From NCBI GenBank assembly GCA_029948255.1, contig JALIZF010001372.1:186001-250000 (forward strand): a DNA stretch of 64,000 bases, read 5' to 3'. This document shows, one piece after another, positions 19,701 to 30,800 of this stretch. Position numbers and translations under genes: made by a program. Numbering within the stretch: position 1 is the stretch's first letter; the number at the start of each line of letters is the position of its first letter. This DNA comes from Telmatactis stephensoni. Taxonomy: Eukaryota > Cnidaria > Anthozoa > Actiniaria > Isophelliidae. A model generated the notes under the pieces. It did not search any database and was not told the origin of the DNA. It was given only the letters and a program-made list of their open reading frames with translations.

Positions 19701-22554
19701 TGTTTACAAAAGCCGTTTTTATCGACAAAAACAAGTTGCAAATCCGCAGCTCCGTCGCCAATTTGATGTGGTCAATGTTGCTCACTCGAATCTACTTGTG
19801 CGCCATACGTTGTGCGGTTGACACACGATGCCTAACAACGCCGTTGCATGTAACGTTGAAAGATAAAGCTGCATGGTGTGTCGGCGGGTTTAATCTTATG
19901 AGTGAATCACGAAAATCTTAGTCGCTACAAACTGAGAAAATCGGGTGGTTTTTTGTTGTTGTTGTTGTTTGTTTGTTTGTTTTGTTTTGTTTGTTGTTGT
20001 TGTTGTCTTTGTTGTTGTGGTTGTTATAATTTGTTTCTCTTATTCTATTTGTTAGGTCCCTTAGAAATAGCTACAAGACCAAGTAACAAGACTGTCAACG
20101 AGGGAGGCAGCGTGACACTATTTTGTAACGCAACATCAAACCCTCCAGCAGTAATCAAATGGAAGAAAGTAGACGACCCCTCAGTGAGTTTACCTGATGG
20201 AACGAGGTTATTGTTAACCAATGTACAGATAAAGAATGCTGGGCTTTATGAATGTCAACCAGAAAATGGAGTAGCAAAACCAGTTACAGCGAGAGCACGA
20301 GTAACTGTTTTACGTAAGTCAACTGTTTTGTGACCAAAAAATGCAATTTTAGGAATAAATCGCATTATTTTTATGCAGATTGCAGGATTTGTTAGTGATT
20401 TCAAAAAAATATAATTAATATAGAAACATTTGAAATTCATGCTGCTGCTGTATAAACTGTGCCGTACGAGACAGTACCGTTTTCACATCCATATGATGCC
20501 GTATAGCTGAGATGGAGCTCGACATTTGACCAACTAAATGCTCAGTAGTCACATCTTTTGCAAATCAAGTTGAAATCAACTAACACTGTATATTCTATCT
20601 ATTCCAGACAAACCCTACAATACTACAATAGTAACGTCAACAGGATCTAAAAGTGTCAGGGTTAACGAGTCCTTGACGTTGATTTGCACTGCCGTCGCCA
20701 AACCTCCATCCACTGTCTATAAGTTTTTCCACAACGGGGCGGTCCTTGGAGAATCAGCAAGTGGGATATTCAATATTTCACGAACAACAGAAAAAAGCAA
20801 TGGTACTTATTCCTGCGTTGCTGAAAATACCTTGGGGAAAAGCTCTCCTGGAACGATAACCCTTAAATTCTTAGGTAATCAATTTCTTATCATTTCTTTA
20901 TGTCAGTATATAAATTGTATAATTCCACTTGCCAATTTATTGTTCACGAATAACATCGTTTAATCGATCATATCATGTTTGAATTTCAGAGTGTGGACGA
21001 CCCGTGTTAGGTAGCTCGCATCATTCTCAGATTGTAAACGGTGAGACGGCACAACATGGGGCGTGGCCGTGGCAGGTTCAAATAGGCTACCAAAAAGGCT
21101 CTTTAGTTTTACGTCATATCTGTGGTGGTTCGATAATCGATAAGCTTTGGATTGTCACTGCAGCACATTGTATAGCTACTCAACAAGCATCAGGGGTTTA
21201 TATTACTGCCAAACCTGGAGAACTTAATATTTCACTTGGTACGTTATGTTGTTGTTTATTTAAGCAATATAAAACGCGCGCGCATGTCTCTGTACTGCGA
21301 TATAAACACGATAGAAGATGTAGAGCAAGAGGAAAGCAAGCTTAGGAACACGAGGCGTAGCCAGCCAATCAGCGCACGCGTTATATCTCAAATATTTTAT
21401 AAAAAGATGAAAACTTTAAGCGTTGCGGCTATCAAGTCAAGTCTTCATCACCGTTACTTTTTGTTATGCGTGAGGAAATAGAAAGCAAAATCAACATGAA
21501 GTGCGCGCATGCGCGCATGAGGGCTGTATTAAATCGTTTATCATAGTAATTTACTTCAAAAAGCAATAATCCTGTGATTTTCATAAAATATCCTAAATAG
21601 TTTTTTCAATTTTATATCATTTTGCGCTCATGCTTAGTATCTATATGTGATTTTTGTTTCTGCTTACTATCTATATATGATTGCTTACTATCTATATTTA
21701 AGGAATATAAAACGCGCGCGCATGTCTCTGTACTGTGATATAAACACGATGGAAGATGTAGAGCAAGATCGAGAAAAGCAAGCTTAGGAAAATGAGGCGT
21801 AGCCGAGTGTTTCTCTTGCTTTTCGAGTGCTCTACATCTTCCAGAGTGTTTCTATCACAGTACAGAGACATAAGCGATCGTTTTATATTGCTTTTATAAA
21901 ATATTTTCGACGTTTTTTGAGCGAGCCATGTCTCTGTCCTCTGATATAAACATGGTAGCCAGCCAATCAGCGCGCGTGTTATATCTCAAATATTTTATAA
22001 ATGTGATTTATGTTTCAGGTGAACAGTTTCTTTTCAAAGCAGATGGCACCGAGCAGAACATTCCAGTCGAGCAAGTCATCCTACACCCTAACTACAACGA
22101 CCTTGACTACGACATCGCTTTACTTAAACTCAAACAACCAATCAAATTCACTCCCTACATATCACCAGTTTGTTTACCAGAATTTGACTTCCCATCAGGT
22201 ACCATGTGCTATGTCACAGGCTGGGGTCGAATATCACGTCTTTCAGCGGTATCGTCTGTGCTTCAAGAGGCAGCCATACCACTAATGTCAAAGTCTACAT
22301 GCATAGACCACTATAAGAACCTTAAAACAGTAACAACTCGCATGAGATGTGCTGGGACCTTTGGGACAGCCAAAGGAACGTGTAAGGGTGACAGCGGTGG
22401 TCCTCTTGTTTGTTCTAAAGCAGGACAATGGTTTCTAATGGGAGCCACTAGCTGGAGCTCAGGAGGCTGCGCAGACTCGGGTTATCCTGGTGTTTATGCT
22501 GATATGTTGCATTTTAAGAGTTGGATATTAAATGTAACTCAAATTGCTGTGTAG
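4701..22554 (+). CDS. Gene C: secreted mosaic serine protease (Ig, 8 SRCR, MAM, 7 Ig, S1 protease)
   Basis: Twenty-two exons join in frame: 4701-4749, 6173-6535, 7032-7421, 7497-8051, 8302-8736, 9755-10117, 10284-10595, 11221-11577, 11871-12227, 12478-12813, 13274-13408, 14032-14270, 14457-14562, 15044-15298, 17023-17280, 17686-17946, 18397-18654, 19385-19654, 20056-20313, 20608-20874, 20990-21238 and 22019-22554. The product is about 2202 residues. A 16-residue signal peptide (MKIASFFTLMFIIDCQ) is followed by an Ig-V-like domain (17-137), SRCR 1-8 (138-1172), MAM (1173-1332), Ig 1-7 (1333-1941) and a chymotrypsin-fold protease (1942-2202). No membrane helix is seen, so it is predicted to be secreted. 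Neurotrypsin and enteropeptidase also join SRCR or MAM modules to a C-terminal S1 protease; I do not recall this exact combination. Substrate is unknown. Splice sites and frame agree at every junction. Confidence 0.85.
6173..6535 (+). other. Gene C exon 2: Ig-V-like domain without the first cysteine
   Basis: The exon encodes about 121 residues. The usual strand-B position reads NITLRWTYTL, with Trp in place of Cys, while the strand-F motif TRYRCTF keeps its Cys. The N-terminal domain of gene D has the same replacement (NLTLFWDYTL), so the two domains are probably homologous. An Ig fold is inferred from spacing and the DxxxTxYxC-like motif. Confidence 0.6.
7801..8040 (+). repeat. 54-bp coding minisatellite, Thr/Pro mucin-like linker
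   Basis: Inside exon 4, after SRCR2, four tandem copies of an 18-residue unit of the type STTQVPTTSTQTTTTAP form a likely O-glycosylated spacer. The units differ by only a few substitutions, so copy number may vary between individuals. Confidence 0.85.
8302..8736 (+). repeat. SRCR exon 5, near-identical partner of exon 6 (9755-10117)
   Basis: From the acceptor to about base 345, the two exons differ at only three bases by my count. The flanking introns do not match. The copies diverge again in the Thr-rich linker after the domain. Confidence 0.9.
8870..9245. repeat. Foldback element in the intron between the duplicated SRCR exons
   Basis: Imperfect inverted arms: ATCTAATGAGACACAATTGG near 8990 pairs with a matching stretch ending TCTCATTAGAT near 9129. 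Outer arms pair the TACAATCGATTGCAGAAAC segment with a TTTCTGCAACCGACTGTA segment. No coding potential is seen. Confidence 0.6.
13274..14562 (+). other. Gene C MAM domain (exons 11-13)
   Basis: Three exons (13274-13408, 14032-14270, 14457-14562) encode 160 residues, the normal MAM length. Visible hallmarks are CNFDNGYCHWQQ and DNFDWD at the start, a central cysteine pair, and the C-terminal IAIDDVQL motif. The internal introns are in phases 1 and 0. MAM domains mediate adhesion or oligomerisation in meprins, enteropeptidase and receptor phosphatases. Confidence 0.85.
13834..14019 (+). repeat. 21-bp tandem repeat just before the MAM exon 12 acceptor
   Basis: About nine copies of a TGCTAAAAGTGATATGATAGT-like unit end 12 bases before the exon at 14032. 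Alternate copies resemble each other more closely, suggesting a 42-base higher-order unit. Confidence 0.8.
15347..15539. mobile_element. MITE-like element with GGATCCAGG-type ends
   Basis: The left end GGGGTGGATCCAGG and right end CCTGGATCCGCCC are imperfect inverted repeats enclosing about 190 bases with no ORF. The ends resemble those of 35298-35482. Confidence 0.55.
15689..16800 (+). repeat. 78-bp satellite (about 13 copies) grown inside a MITE
   Basis: Tandem 78-base units fill about 15782-16790 in the intron between Ig1 and Ig2. Each contains CACTGCTAATGAGCAGTACA, a GTATGTTGCTTGTGCTTATG segment and an AGTGAAAAGACAAGC segment. Because 78 is divisible by three, long open frames of 339 and 350 codons run on both strands; they are by-products and not genes. 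The left flank (15689-15780) matches the left arm of the single-copy hairpin at about 47321-47478, which has only one such unit. Confidence 0.9.
18019..18161. repeat. Small foldback element
   Basis: The left arm, from GTTTAGTACATTGTTGCGTAG, pairs with the right arm CTACGCAACAATGTTGTGC-TAAAC. It lies in an intron of gene C and has no ORF. Confidence 0.6.
18942..19331. repeat. Foldback element of about 390 bases
   Basis: Outer arms AATTGACCCTTATCACGCTAG and its imperfect reverse complement (GCGTTATAAGAGTCAATT) enclose pairing inner arms. It lies in a gene C intron and has no coding potential. Confidence 0.6.
21265..21400. mobile_element. Short deleted copy of the ACGCGCGCGCATGTCTCTG element
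   Basis: Both ends match the copies at 21700-21999 and 38097-38395 (AATATAAAACGCGCGCGCATG at left, a CCAATCAGCGC and TATCTCAAATATTTTAT segment at right), but the middle is missing. It sits in the intron that splits the protease domain. Confidence 0.75.
21700..21999. mobile_element. Full-size hairpin element ending 19 bases before the last exon of gene C
   Basis: The element runs from AAGGAATATAAAACGCGCG to TATCTCAAATATTTTAT. Internal arms (AGATGTAGAGCAAG-AAAAGCAAGC and GCTTTTCGAGTGCTCTACATC) fold back on each other. The exon acceptor TTATGTTTCAG follows almost directly, so the branch-point region may lie in the element. Confidence 0.75.
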
Positions 22555-22981
22555 TTGATGGAAGAATGATAGAAAAGCAAAGGAATCCAAGGATTGCATG
22601 AAAAGAGTTGTGCACTGTCTTGGCGCACTGCTTACAGTGAAGAACCGCACACCAAGCAAACTGCAAGTCCACCAAGTAACTGTACATCCAAAGAGAAAGA
22701 CAACAAGCTGTTAAAATGAAAACGAACTAAATGAACGATAATGTACAAACGCATATAACCTCAAGCTTTCCAACAAAGAAGAGGCAAATTTGACAGTCTT
22801 GTTTCCTTCATAAGGATTCCAGGCCTCCAAAGCGTGTGTATTGTGCGAGTATCGTAAATGCAAAAAAAATATGATCGGTTTTCTTGTGGATTTACAACCT
22901 ATTTAGCTTTTTAACCCAGTAACTTTTAATACGCAACTTCTTGTTTTCTAGAGGTCATTTGTATAAATTTCTTTAATTTTC

Positions 22982-22987
22982 AATAAA
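22982..22987 (+). terminator. Candidate poly(A) signal of gene C
   Basis: An AATAAA hexamer lies about 430 bases after the TAG stop. Another AATAAA lies near 23358. Which is used cannot be told from sequence. Confidence 0.45.
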
Positions 22988-24844
22988 AATGGCGTGTCAT
23001 ATCGATCGTATTTACGAGTACTCGTAGGTTTTACACGCTTTGTAGAACAGGATACAGATTAGGTTGCCTTTATATTCTAATACTGAAAGAACTGTCATGT
23101 GAAAAGAAAGAAATCGCTCTATAGGGGAGTAATTCCAATTATTTTATTAATAATAATGCTATAGAAGCATTGTAAAAAGGAATATAAACAGAAAGTGAAA
23201 TATTCGCAAAGATAAAGTTGTTCCTTGTGCATGTTGGTTACGTCTTTTTTTTTTAGGTGTTTGAATATAATTCATGGACAACGTTTTTGAGACTGTAACT
23301 ATGGCCTTAATAGAATGATATTTTTAGCATGCCAAGCATGTCTCCATGGCCAAGCCAATAAAGTTGAGTTATTTTATCACACAATTTATTTTATTTACTT
23401 TTAAAGAGAAGCTTTTATAGAATAAAATACATACGATTTTTTGGCATTTTCCTTGTTCCTTTTGTTTTCTTGTCGCTACACCTAGCTAATTCGCATGACT
23501 GACACGAAACAGTAGATTCAAAAAGACTGAAGTTTTCATGATTTTCACATATTAACTGTATTTAATCTAGTTCAGCCTCGCCTGAATCTGTTGTTTCGTG
23601 GTCAGTCATACGAATTCGGGAAAGATGTATTTCCTTGCTACTATGGCAAACTATGGTTCTACATGATATCGAAGTTGCTCGAAATAATACAATAGAAATT
23701 ACGACATAGCTTTCGTGAACAGGAAGCCATATCTTTTATTCCCAGGAGGCTTCAGCATGGATATTATACACAATATCAGAGGTTTTGAACGTAGTCTATT
23801 GCACACTTCTCTACGAAAATCCTGTTCTTTGTCCACAGCAAACTCTTCGTACTTTGTTTGATTGTACTTTTGTTGAAAAAAGCTCTAGAATACTCATTAT
23901 CACCTAATTAACCCAACCCTACAGGGATGATATAATGCTTTGTCTTCTAATTGCCTTTTGCTAAAGGCAAAACAAACATCTTCTAAGGTTTAATTTATAC
24001 GTACTTTGTAAAAGTATTTTAAACATACATAAGGTTTGTTGAATGCTTAACGTAATAAATTGACAGAAAAGTTTCAGCAGAAATTAAAAAAATTGAAATT
24101 GGACTAAATTTTCGAGCACCTTTTATATACAGATATAATTCATATAATGTAAAAAAAATGGATATTGCAGCTAAATTTAAACATTGAATGTTGAATTCGA
24201 TTTGGTTGAGAAGTTGTCTTCCTAGTACTCAGTAGTAAAAATAGCATATCATGTCGAACGTACATGTGCAATGCTGTGGTTTTAATGAGATATACCTATG
24301 CATGGAAGCCGGACATACATCCAGTACGTGATGCAAGCACTTGCAGTTAGCTGCTTGTTAACAAACGATTATCAAAGGATTTTGAATGGATCATTGACTA
24401 ATTACAGTTGTTATATTAGCCACAACAAACAACATACTTGAACTAGCACTGTTTCACGATATCATGTGTATCCCTATCCGCCTATCCCTCAGAGCAGGCT
24501 AGAGGCCGTGAATGTACTCTTTACTTGCTTCCCTCAAATATTTGTATCAAGAGAAACCACTTTCGATCAGCATTTGGTTGTTATCAACTCATGTTCAAGT
24601 TTCGTGTAATTCTGCATAACCTCGTTCATCCTTAATGAGTTTGCTATGCGGGGTCTGATATAAGTTTCAATATTTAAAGTGCTTTCGTTAAACATTGACG
24701 TAAGTAGCCTCACTAACATAGACTACATCCCAGCCAAGGCGAGCACTTAGCCCATTCTGCAAAAATTGCTGGGAAAACATATTGAAGCTCTTTACTAAAC
24801 GAGATTCTTGGAGAAACACTCTACCACAGAGTTAAAGAAAAAAC
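22988..24844. other. Intergenic region between genes C and D
   Basis: No gene is recognised. A foldback at 23488-23616 pairs AATTCGCATGACTGACACG with CGTGGTCAGTCATACGAATT. The rest is AT-rich, and the promoter of gene D presumably lies in the last few hundred bases, but no clear core element is visible. Confidence 0.5.
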
Positions 24845-27800
24845 ATGACGATCAAAGTAGCGATACTTTTCTTGATTTTCCACCTCGTTGTTACAGGTGA
24901 GAAAAAGCATGTTTATGTTTTATACAGTTCATTTGTGATTCTTTCTTTAACTTAGTTCATCGTAAGGATTTTGATCACATATATATGTTACTACAGGGTT
25001 CTTGCATTCCTTTTGTTGGTTTGCCATTATTACCGTTTTCTTCACGAATTGTAAGGATGTTTTACCCATCGGGTTTATTGGTCTTCATCATGATTTTGCT
25101 TCGTTGCATTCCGTCTTTCATCAATTTTCTGATTTTTGTAAAAAAGACAATAATAGTCTTAGCAGTGTATTTCTTGTCATTCATTGTGAGGTTGTTATAA
25201 TAATATACAAGAAATACACTGCTAAGACTACTATTATTGTCATTTTTACAAAAATCAGAAAATTGCTCACGACGCCAAAAATGTGACCAATTAAACTAAT
25301 GCAACACACGGCAGTCTTCTTCACTTTGACTACGGTTTATTCCACTTCGTATCAACGTACACACAAACGTAACGTAAACGACGAGAACAATTTCGTTGAC
25401 TTGAAGTTATTAAATACACAAAATGGAGACTTTAAAGTTTTCTTCCTGAACTAACACTCAAAACTAACTGTAAATGTTCATCATCAACAACTTGATTTAC
25501 AAAACGTGATTTGCGCGCGCTATAAAACTTTGCGCGCGTTCTACTATTTAACGATAAATCTAACTGGCCACATTATGAAAACAGCTTGAATTTTTGGAGT
25601 GACATTTTCATATCTGTTTTGTAAGTAGCGTTTCCTTTTCTATTGGGAGGGTTCCTGTTGCTGATACAAATATGTGTTGTATAGGGAGGGCACTTTTGAT
25701 AAGTTTGATAATGATTGCATGGATTTCATCAGCCTACGCACAAACTTTGACTGAGTTAATTTTCCTCTATTTGAGTGTTTCTCTAGGTTTTCTTAACAAT
25801 AATTTAGTAAAATCCATTTTGTTTTTTCATCTTATAGACGCGTTGTCATGGAAAGCTATTCCATCAAGCCCTCAGAGCGTACTACTTGGTTCCAATCTCA
25901 CTCTCTTTTGGGACTACACACTAGACCCAGGAGAAACAACAGAAGGCTTTTTCCAAGTATTGTGGGCTCGTCTTGACCCAACAGGATGGCAAAACGTTGC
26001 TGTCAAATCTTCTGCCTCAGGTGTTAGCGTCTTACGAGAGACAGATCGAATATTTGTTGATCCAGACGCGAACGCCACGTTTATTTTGACTAATGTCAAG
26101 GAGTCTGACCATACAACATTTAGATGCTCTATTGAAAGCAAGATGAGCCTTACCCCTACTAACATAGTCATCAATGTCCTTGGTATGTACACACAGATTT
26201 GTCTTATTTATTCTTTTTTGTATGCTTTCGTCTTCACTAATACCCTAGCATGCATTATTGCCCAAATTGAATTGCCGTAATTTATAATGACGTCACGGCT
26301 TGTTTTGCGCAATGCATCTTGGTATCAAAGGAGAAACAAAAATTAAAGACCGTAGTATTTTCTTGAGGTAATATTCTAATAATAGAGTTATCTCCTTGTC
26401 ATCATCATCATTCTTCTTCTTCTTCTTCTTCTTCTTCTTTTTCTTCTTCTTCTTCTTCTTCTTCTTTTTCTTCTTCTTCTTCTTTTTCTTCTTCTTCTTC
26501 TTCTTCTTCTTCTTCTTCTTCTTCTTCTTCTTTTCTTCTTCTTCTTCTTCTTCTTCTTCTTCTTCTTCTTCTTCTTCTTCTTCTTCTTCTTCCGGCTTGT
26601 TGCGCTCCGATCCCTTTGGACAGGTCTTCATGCTATTCTGTTGTAGACGGCACAGTGACTGTTGCAGAAAACCGCATTGAGAGAGCATAATGTCCGTCAT
26701 GCATGATAATAGATTACCAAGTTCTTCTTATAAACGCTCACACAATTGTTTGATTTCCCACCAGTTCCCGCGACTGTTCTTAGCATATCAGAAAACGAGT
26801 CGTTTATTGAAGGTAACAGTGTAACGCTTACTTGTGAAGTCAAAGGCAACCCAGTACCTTACGTAGCGTGGATATCTCCCAATGGAACTGTCTTACAAAA
26901 CAATACTAATACTGCAAAGAATACCTATACCATACCACATATGTACGCATGGCATGTAGGAGCTTACCGCTGTGCAGCAAAGAATGTGTATGGAACAAGT
27001 GAAAAAGTTACGTACATTTATTGTAAGTATCTATTCTTACAGGTGCTTTGGCCATGAACTGTCACTTTAGATCGGCGACTTTGTACTCGTGAATATCAGA
27101 AACGACTATCCCGTCCCGTTTGATTCCACGACACTTATGGGGATGGGTGATAAAAAAATGTTTCTTTTCTACAAGTTCATTAGTCAAAAAGTGAGAAGTC
27201 AAAAAGTGAGAATCTGTTTGACAGATGATAAATATCCAGTTTGTCCCTCTGTTTTAAGCCCACAGAATTAAAAAATAAATAAATGTAATTTATTCAAATA
27301 AATTAAGGAAAATAAAAGGGGGGAAGGGAGGGGGAATTGTCCCATGCAGAGCTCGAACCCGCCACCAGAAGCAAATTAGTTTGTAAAGTTTTGAATCTAG
27401 CCGTACAGTATGTACGCCAGTGTCCGACGGATGAATATGTTACCTAAATCTAACATTGTACTTGCAAGACAAAAGTAACTTCGGGCGTGCGGGCCCATCA
27501 TGTTTGGCACTGCACCCATAATCATCATCGTGTGAACAGAAATTTGTTGCCCTGAATGGGGAGCAATACCTAAAATAATCGGTCCACGTATCTAGATTTA
27601 GGGGTACCAGGCAATAAAAAGGTTGTCGCGCAAATCGGGCTGAGGTCACTGTAGAAATAAACTATACTTGTTATTGTTCATTGCAGTGCCTTCACAGATA
27701 AGTACCTTGCACCCCACAGCCATTACAGTAAATGAATCAGATACTATCACTGTATTCTGCAATGCATCGGGTTTACCTAAACCTACAATTACCTGGACAA

Positions 27801-30800
27801 AACAAGGTAGTGGTGGTGTTCTTGGTACTGGAGAAACCTTGACAGTAACCAACATTAACCGTACTGATTCTGGTGTATACCTTTGTACTGCTAGTAATGG
27901 TGTCTTGGAATCTGCTGTGGCTAATTCTACTATCAATGTACAATGTAAGATCACAATACTTTACACATTGCCATCTCTTGGGTTCCTTTGTCTTTCCCAC
28001 CTACTGACAAACACCATAGCGATACTTCATGTAATGTGAGCCTTTGCCATTCATAATTAAGCCAGCCAGAGAATGATTGGTTGTTTACTCAAAGCAACTT
28101 GTGAAAAGTTTATAGTGAAGACGGTTGGCATATTAATATTTCAAATGAATACCGCAGCGCGTCGGTTCTACAAACAGCTCATGTAATCGTACTGAAAAGA
28201 ATACATTTTATCATAAAATCAATGCTTATTTTCAATAAATTATCAGTAAACACCAAACTGCAGAAATCGGACTCAATTAAGGACATGAAGAATTTGGTTT
28301 ATTTATCTGAGTTGTGACGATATTGACGCACTCCGCTATTTGTTAGTAAACACGAGGTATCTCTATTCTAAGTCCCGTGAACGAAAAATAATAATGAATG
28401 CAGCGCCTAGGATATATTAAGTTAACTCCCCTACCTCTCCCTTTCTCTCTACCTCTGCCCTTTGTCCCCCTTTGTCTCTGATATGGCCAAAGAGTGAACA
28501 TCGATGGTGCGACTCCTCACACATGCATGTTTACCAGCATGTTAAGGCCTGGGAATTCTTTGTGGGGGGTCTAAAATCAATCTATTTTTGTTCTGTAGTC
28601 GTTTTTCTTTCAAACCTTACAAAAATTGGCACGGGCATGTAACTTGACGACCTTAAGATTTTAGGGTGAAAAGTTTTAAGATCAAGTGATCACGTGACCA
28701 CGATTCTGGCACCCATCAACCCAAAAACTTTGATTTAAAACGGGGAGATGGATGTCATGTGTAGGTAGAACTTCATGGTATATTTTCACTTCTCCCTAAG
28801 AGATGTATACGAATCTGCCTTAATACTTGAATTATCTTTGCTCGTTAAGGCGATATTTGCAGGTTTTTTTTGATTTATCAAGTAGGTCACGTGACCTATT
28901 TTGCATAATATCGCCTTAACGAGCAAAGATAGTTCAGGTATTAAGGCAGATTCGTATACATCTCTTAGGGAGAAGTGAAAATATACCATTAAGTTCTATG
29001 TACACATGACATCCATCTCCCTGTTATATATCAAAGTTTTTGGGTTGATGGGGGGCAGGATCGTGGTCACGTGATCACCTTATCTTAAACGTTTTCACCC
29101 TAAAATCTTAAGGACATCTAGTTATATACCCATGCCAATTTTTGTAAGGTTTGAAACAAAAAAGATTAAAGAACAAAAATAAGATTGATTTTAGACCCCC
29201 AACACAGAATTAGTGTTTCCATAAAAAATCATAGTTATTCTATATGTGAATATATATATTGATGTTTTATTTGTGGTGGCAAAATGCACATATTGTAAGA
29301 GATATTCATGGTTCCACTCCCGTCGACGTAAGAGTTTTACAGCTGGACTCCAGTCTTAGAGTGCGCACCATCGCTCCTCCAGGAATCCACTTTCCATTAT
29401 TACTGCCTTTTCATTTTGAGCCCAAAGAAACCAAATTTTCCACATCATTGCACTTTTCAGTTGCTTCCCGTGTGGTCTACACGTCAAAGAGTCAATCAAT
29501 CACAGAAAATAAAACATTAACTTTGTTTTGTAATGCTACCGGGAACCCTGTGCCTACTATTGAATGGTCCAAAGTTGGTGGTGTTCCCCATAGTTTTCCT
29601 AAAGGAAATACAATAACAATACCAAGAGTGAAGGAAAGTGATAAAGGATCATACAAGTGTACAGCTTATAATGGAATACTTCAGTCAGACCAGTCTATTG
29701 TGAATATCAATGTTCTTGGTAAGTTCATCGTCTTTCTGCATATGTTAACATCATACATAGCTATTTCAAGGTTGACGGGGCGAAGCACATTTTAATCCCA
29801 ATGTAGCGTGCGTTACCGCAGACCGCCAGCAACGCCGGCTAATCCGAGTGAGAAAGGAGCACAGAGAGATTGAGAGGTAGAGTGTATAACGAGAAATACT
29901 TTTATATCAATTAATAAACTGTATTCATTTGTTTCAGTGTCCCCTGTCATTGATGTGTTGTCCCCTACATCACAAACATCCATCGAATCACAACCAGCAA
30001 CGTTTTACTGCAATGCCACAGGGAACCCAGTACCCAATATCACATGGAGTAAACTAGATGACAACAATAAAGTCATTGGTACAGGCAATAACCTAACAAT
30101 TGCACAGACACACAGAAATGACTCAGGGACATACAGGTGTACAGCTAACAATGGTGTCATTAGAACTGCGCATGGACAAGCAACTTTAGATGTTCACTGT
30201 AAGTGTGACATAAAAATGGTTAATATATATGATGCATAGTACATATCACTACGCTCGTTTAAAACAGTCCTACAGGAACAACTTCACTGAGACATTTGGG
30301 GCCAGCTATTTAAACGGCATTTATAAGTCTTAGACAATGTTTTCCCATTGTTTCACACAATAGATACTGACTTCGGCTAAGGTTTTAGTTGAATCTTTTA
30401 AATTATCGACCCTACGGGCTGATTGGTCAACGATGTTTAAACATTGAACGGTGTTTATCTATTGTCTGAGACAATAGAAAAACACTGTCTAAAACTTAGG
30501 CACTGGTTGATGGAAGTCATAAGTACTAAACCGGGACTTATTTTATTGACGATTTCATTTGTTCTTATTTATTTATTCTTGTTCATTTGAACGGTGTACA
30601 TTTGTGACATATTGAATGGCATTTCATTTCAACACTGTAGAAGATCACGAAAACGTGATCAACCGGAGGTTTATTTGCCGTTAATTAATAATGAAAGTTC
30701 TACTGTAACATGGTACATCAGTAATCCTTAATCGAGATTGTGAATCACAGACTGTTTCAGGCACGCTCCTTCTAAGTTTGATAACGTATTAGTAGAAGTC

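Larger units (their letters stand above)
15044..20874 (+). other. Gene C Ig array (seven Ig exons)
   Basis: Exons 14-20 each encode one Ig domain. Ig1, 3, 4 and 6 are canonical I/C2 types with LxC, a core Trp (for example CNATGNPLPTITW) and a YxC motif. Ig2, 5 and 7 begin with [HY]KP and carry DLYHKG, DFYFNG or KFFHNG where the Trp normally sits. All junctions are phase 1. Confidence 0.85.
20990..22554 (+). other. Gene C S1 serine protease domain (exons 21-22)
   Basis: The catalytic triad is visible: His in TAAHC, Asp in DIALLK and Ser in GDSGGP. The domain starts with CGRPVLG, whose Cys is placed to pair with PVCLP and hold the prodomain after cleavage. Two features are unusual. The residue before the new N-terminus IVNG is Gln instead of the usual Arg or Lys. 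The position equivalent to chymotrypsin 189 (six before the active Ser, GTCKGDS) is Gly instead of trypsin's Asp. The triad looks intact, so activity is plausible; specificity is not trypsin-like. Confidence 0.85.

Noticed and set aside
24985..25286. Two overlapping open frames after the first exon of gene D
   Set aside because: Both run through a foldback repeat in intron 1, and neither continues the signal peptide exon in phase.
26293..26700. 135-codon Lys/Glu-rich and 94-codon Phe/Ser-rich frames
   Set aside because: Direct translation of a TTC microsatellite inside an intron of gene D.
27330..27440. tRNA-like B-box (GGTTCGAGCTC on the minus strand)
   Set aside because: No matching A-box, anticodon stem or acceptor stem could be drawn, so it is at most a decayed tRNA-derived SINE.
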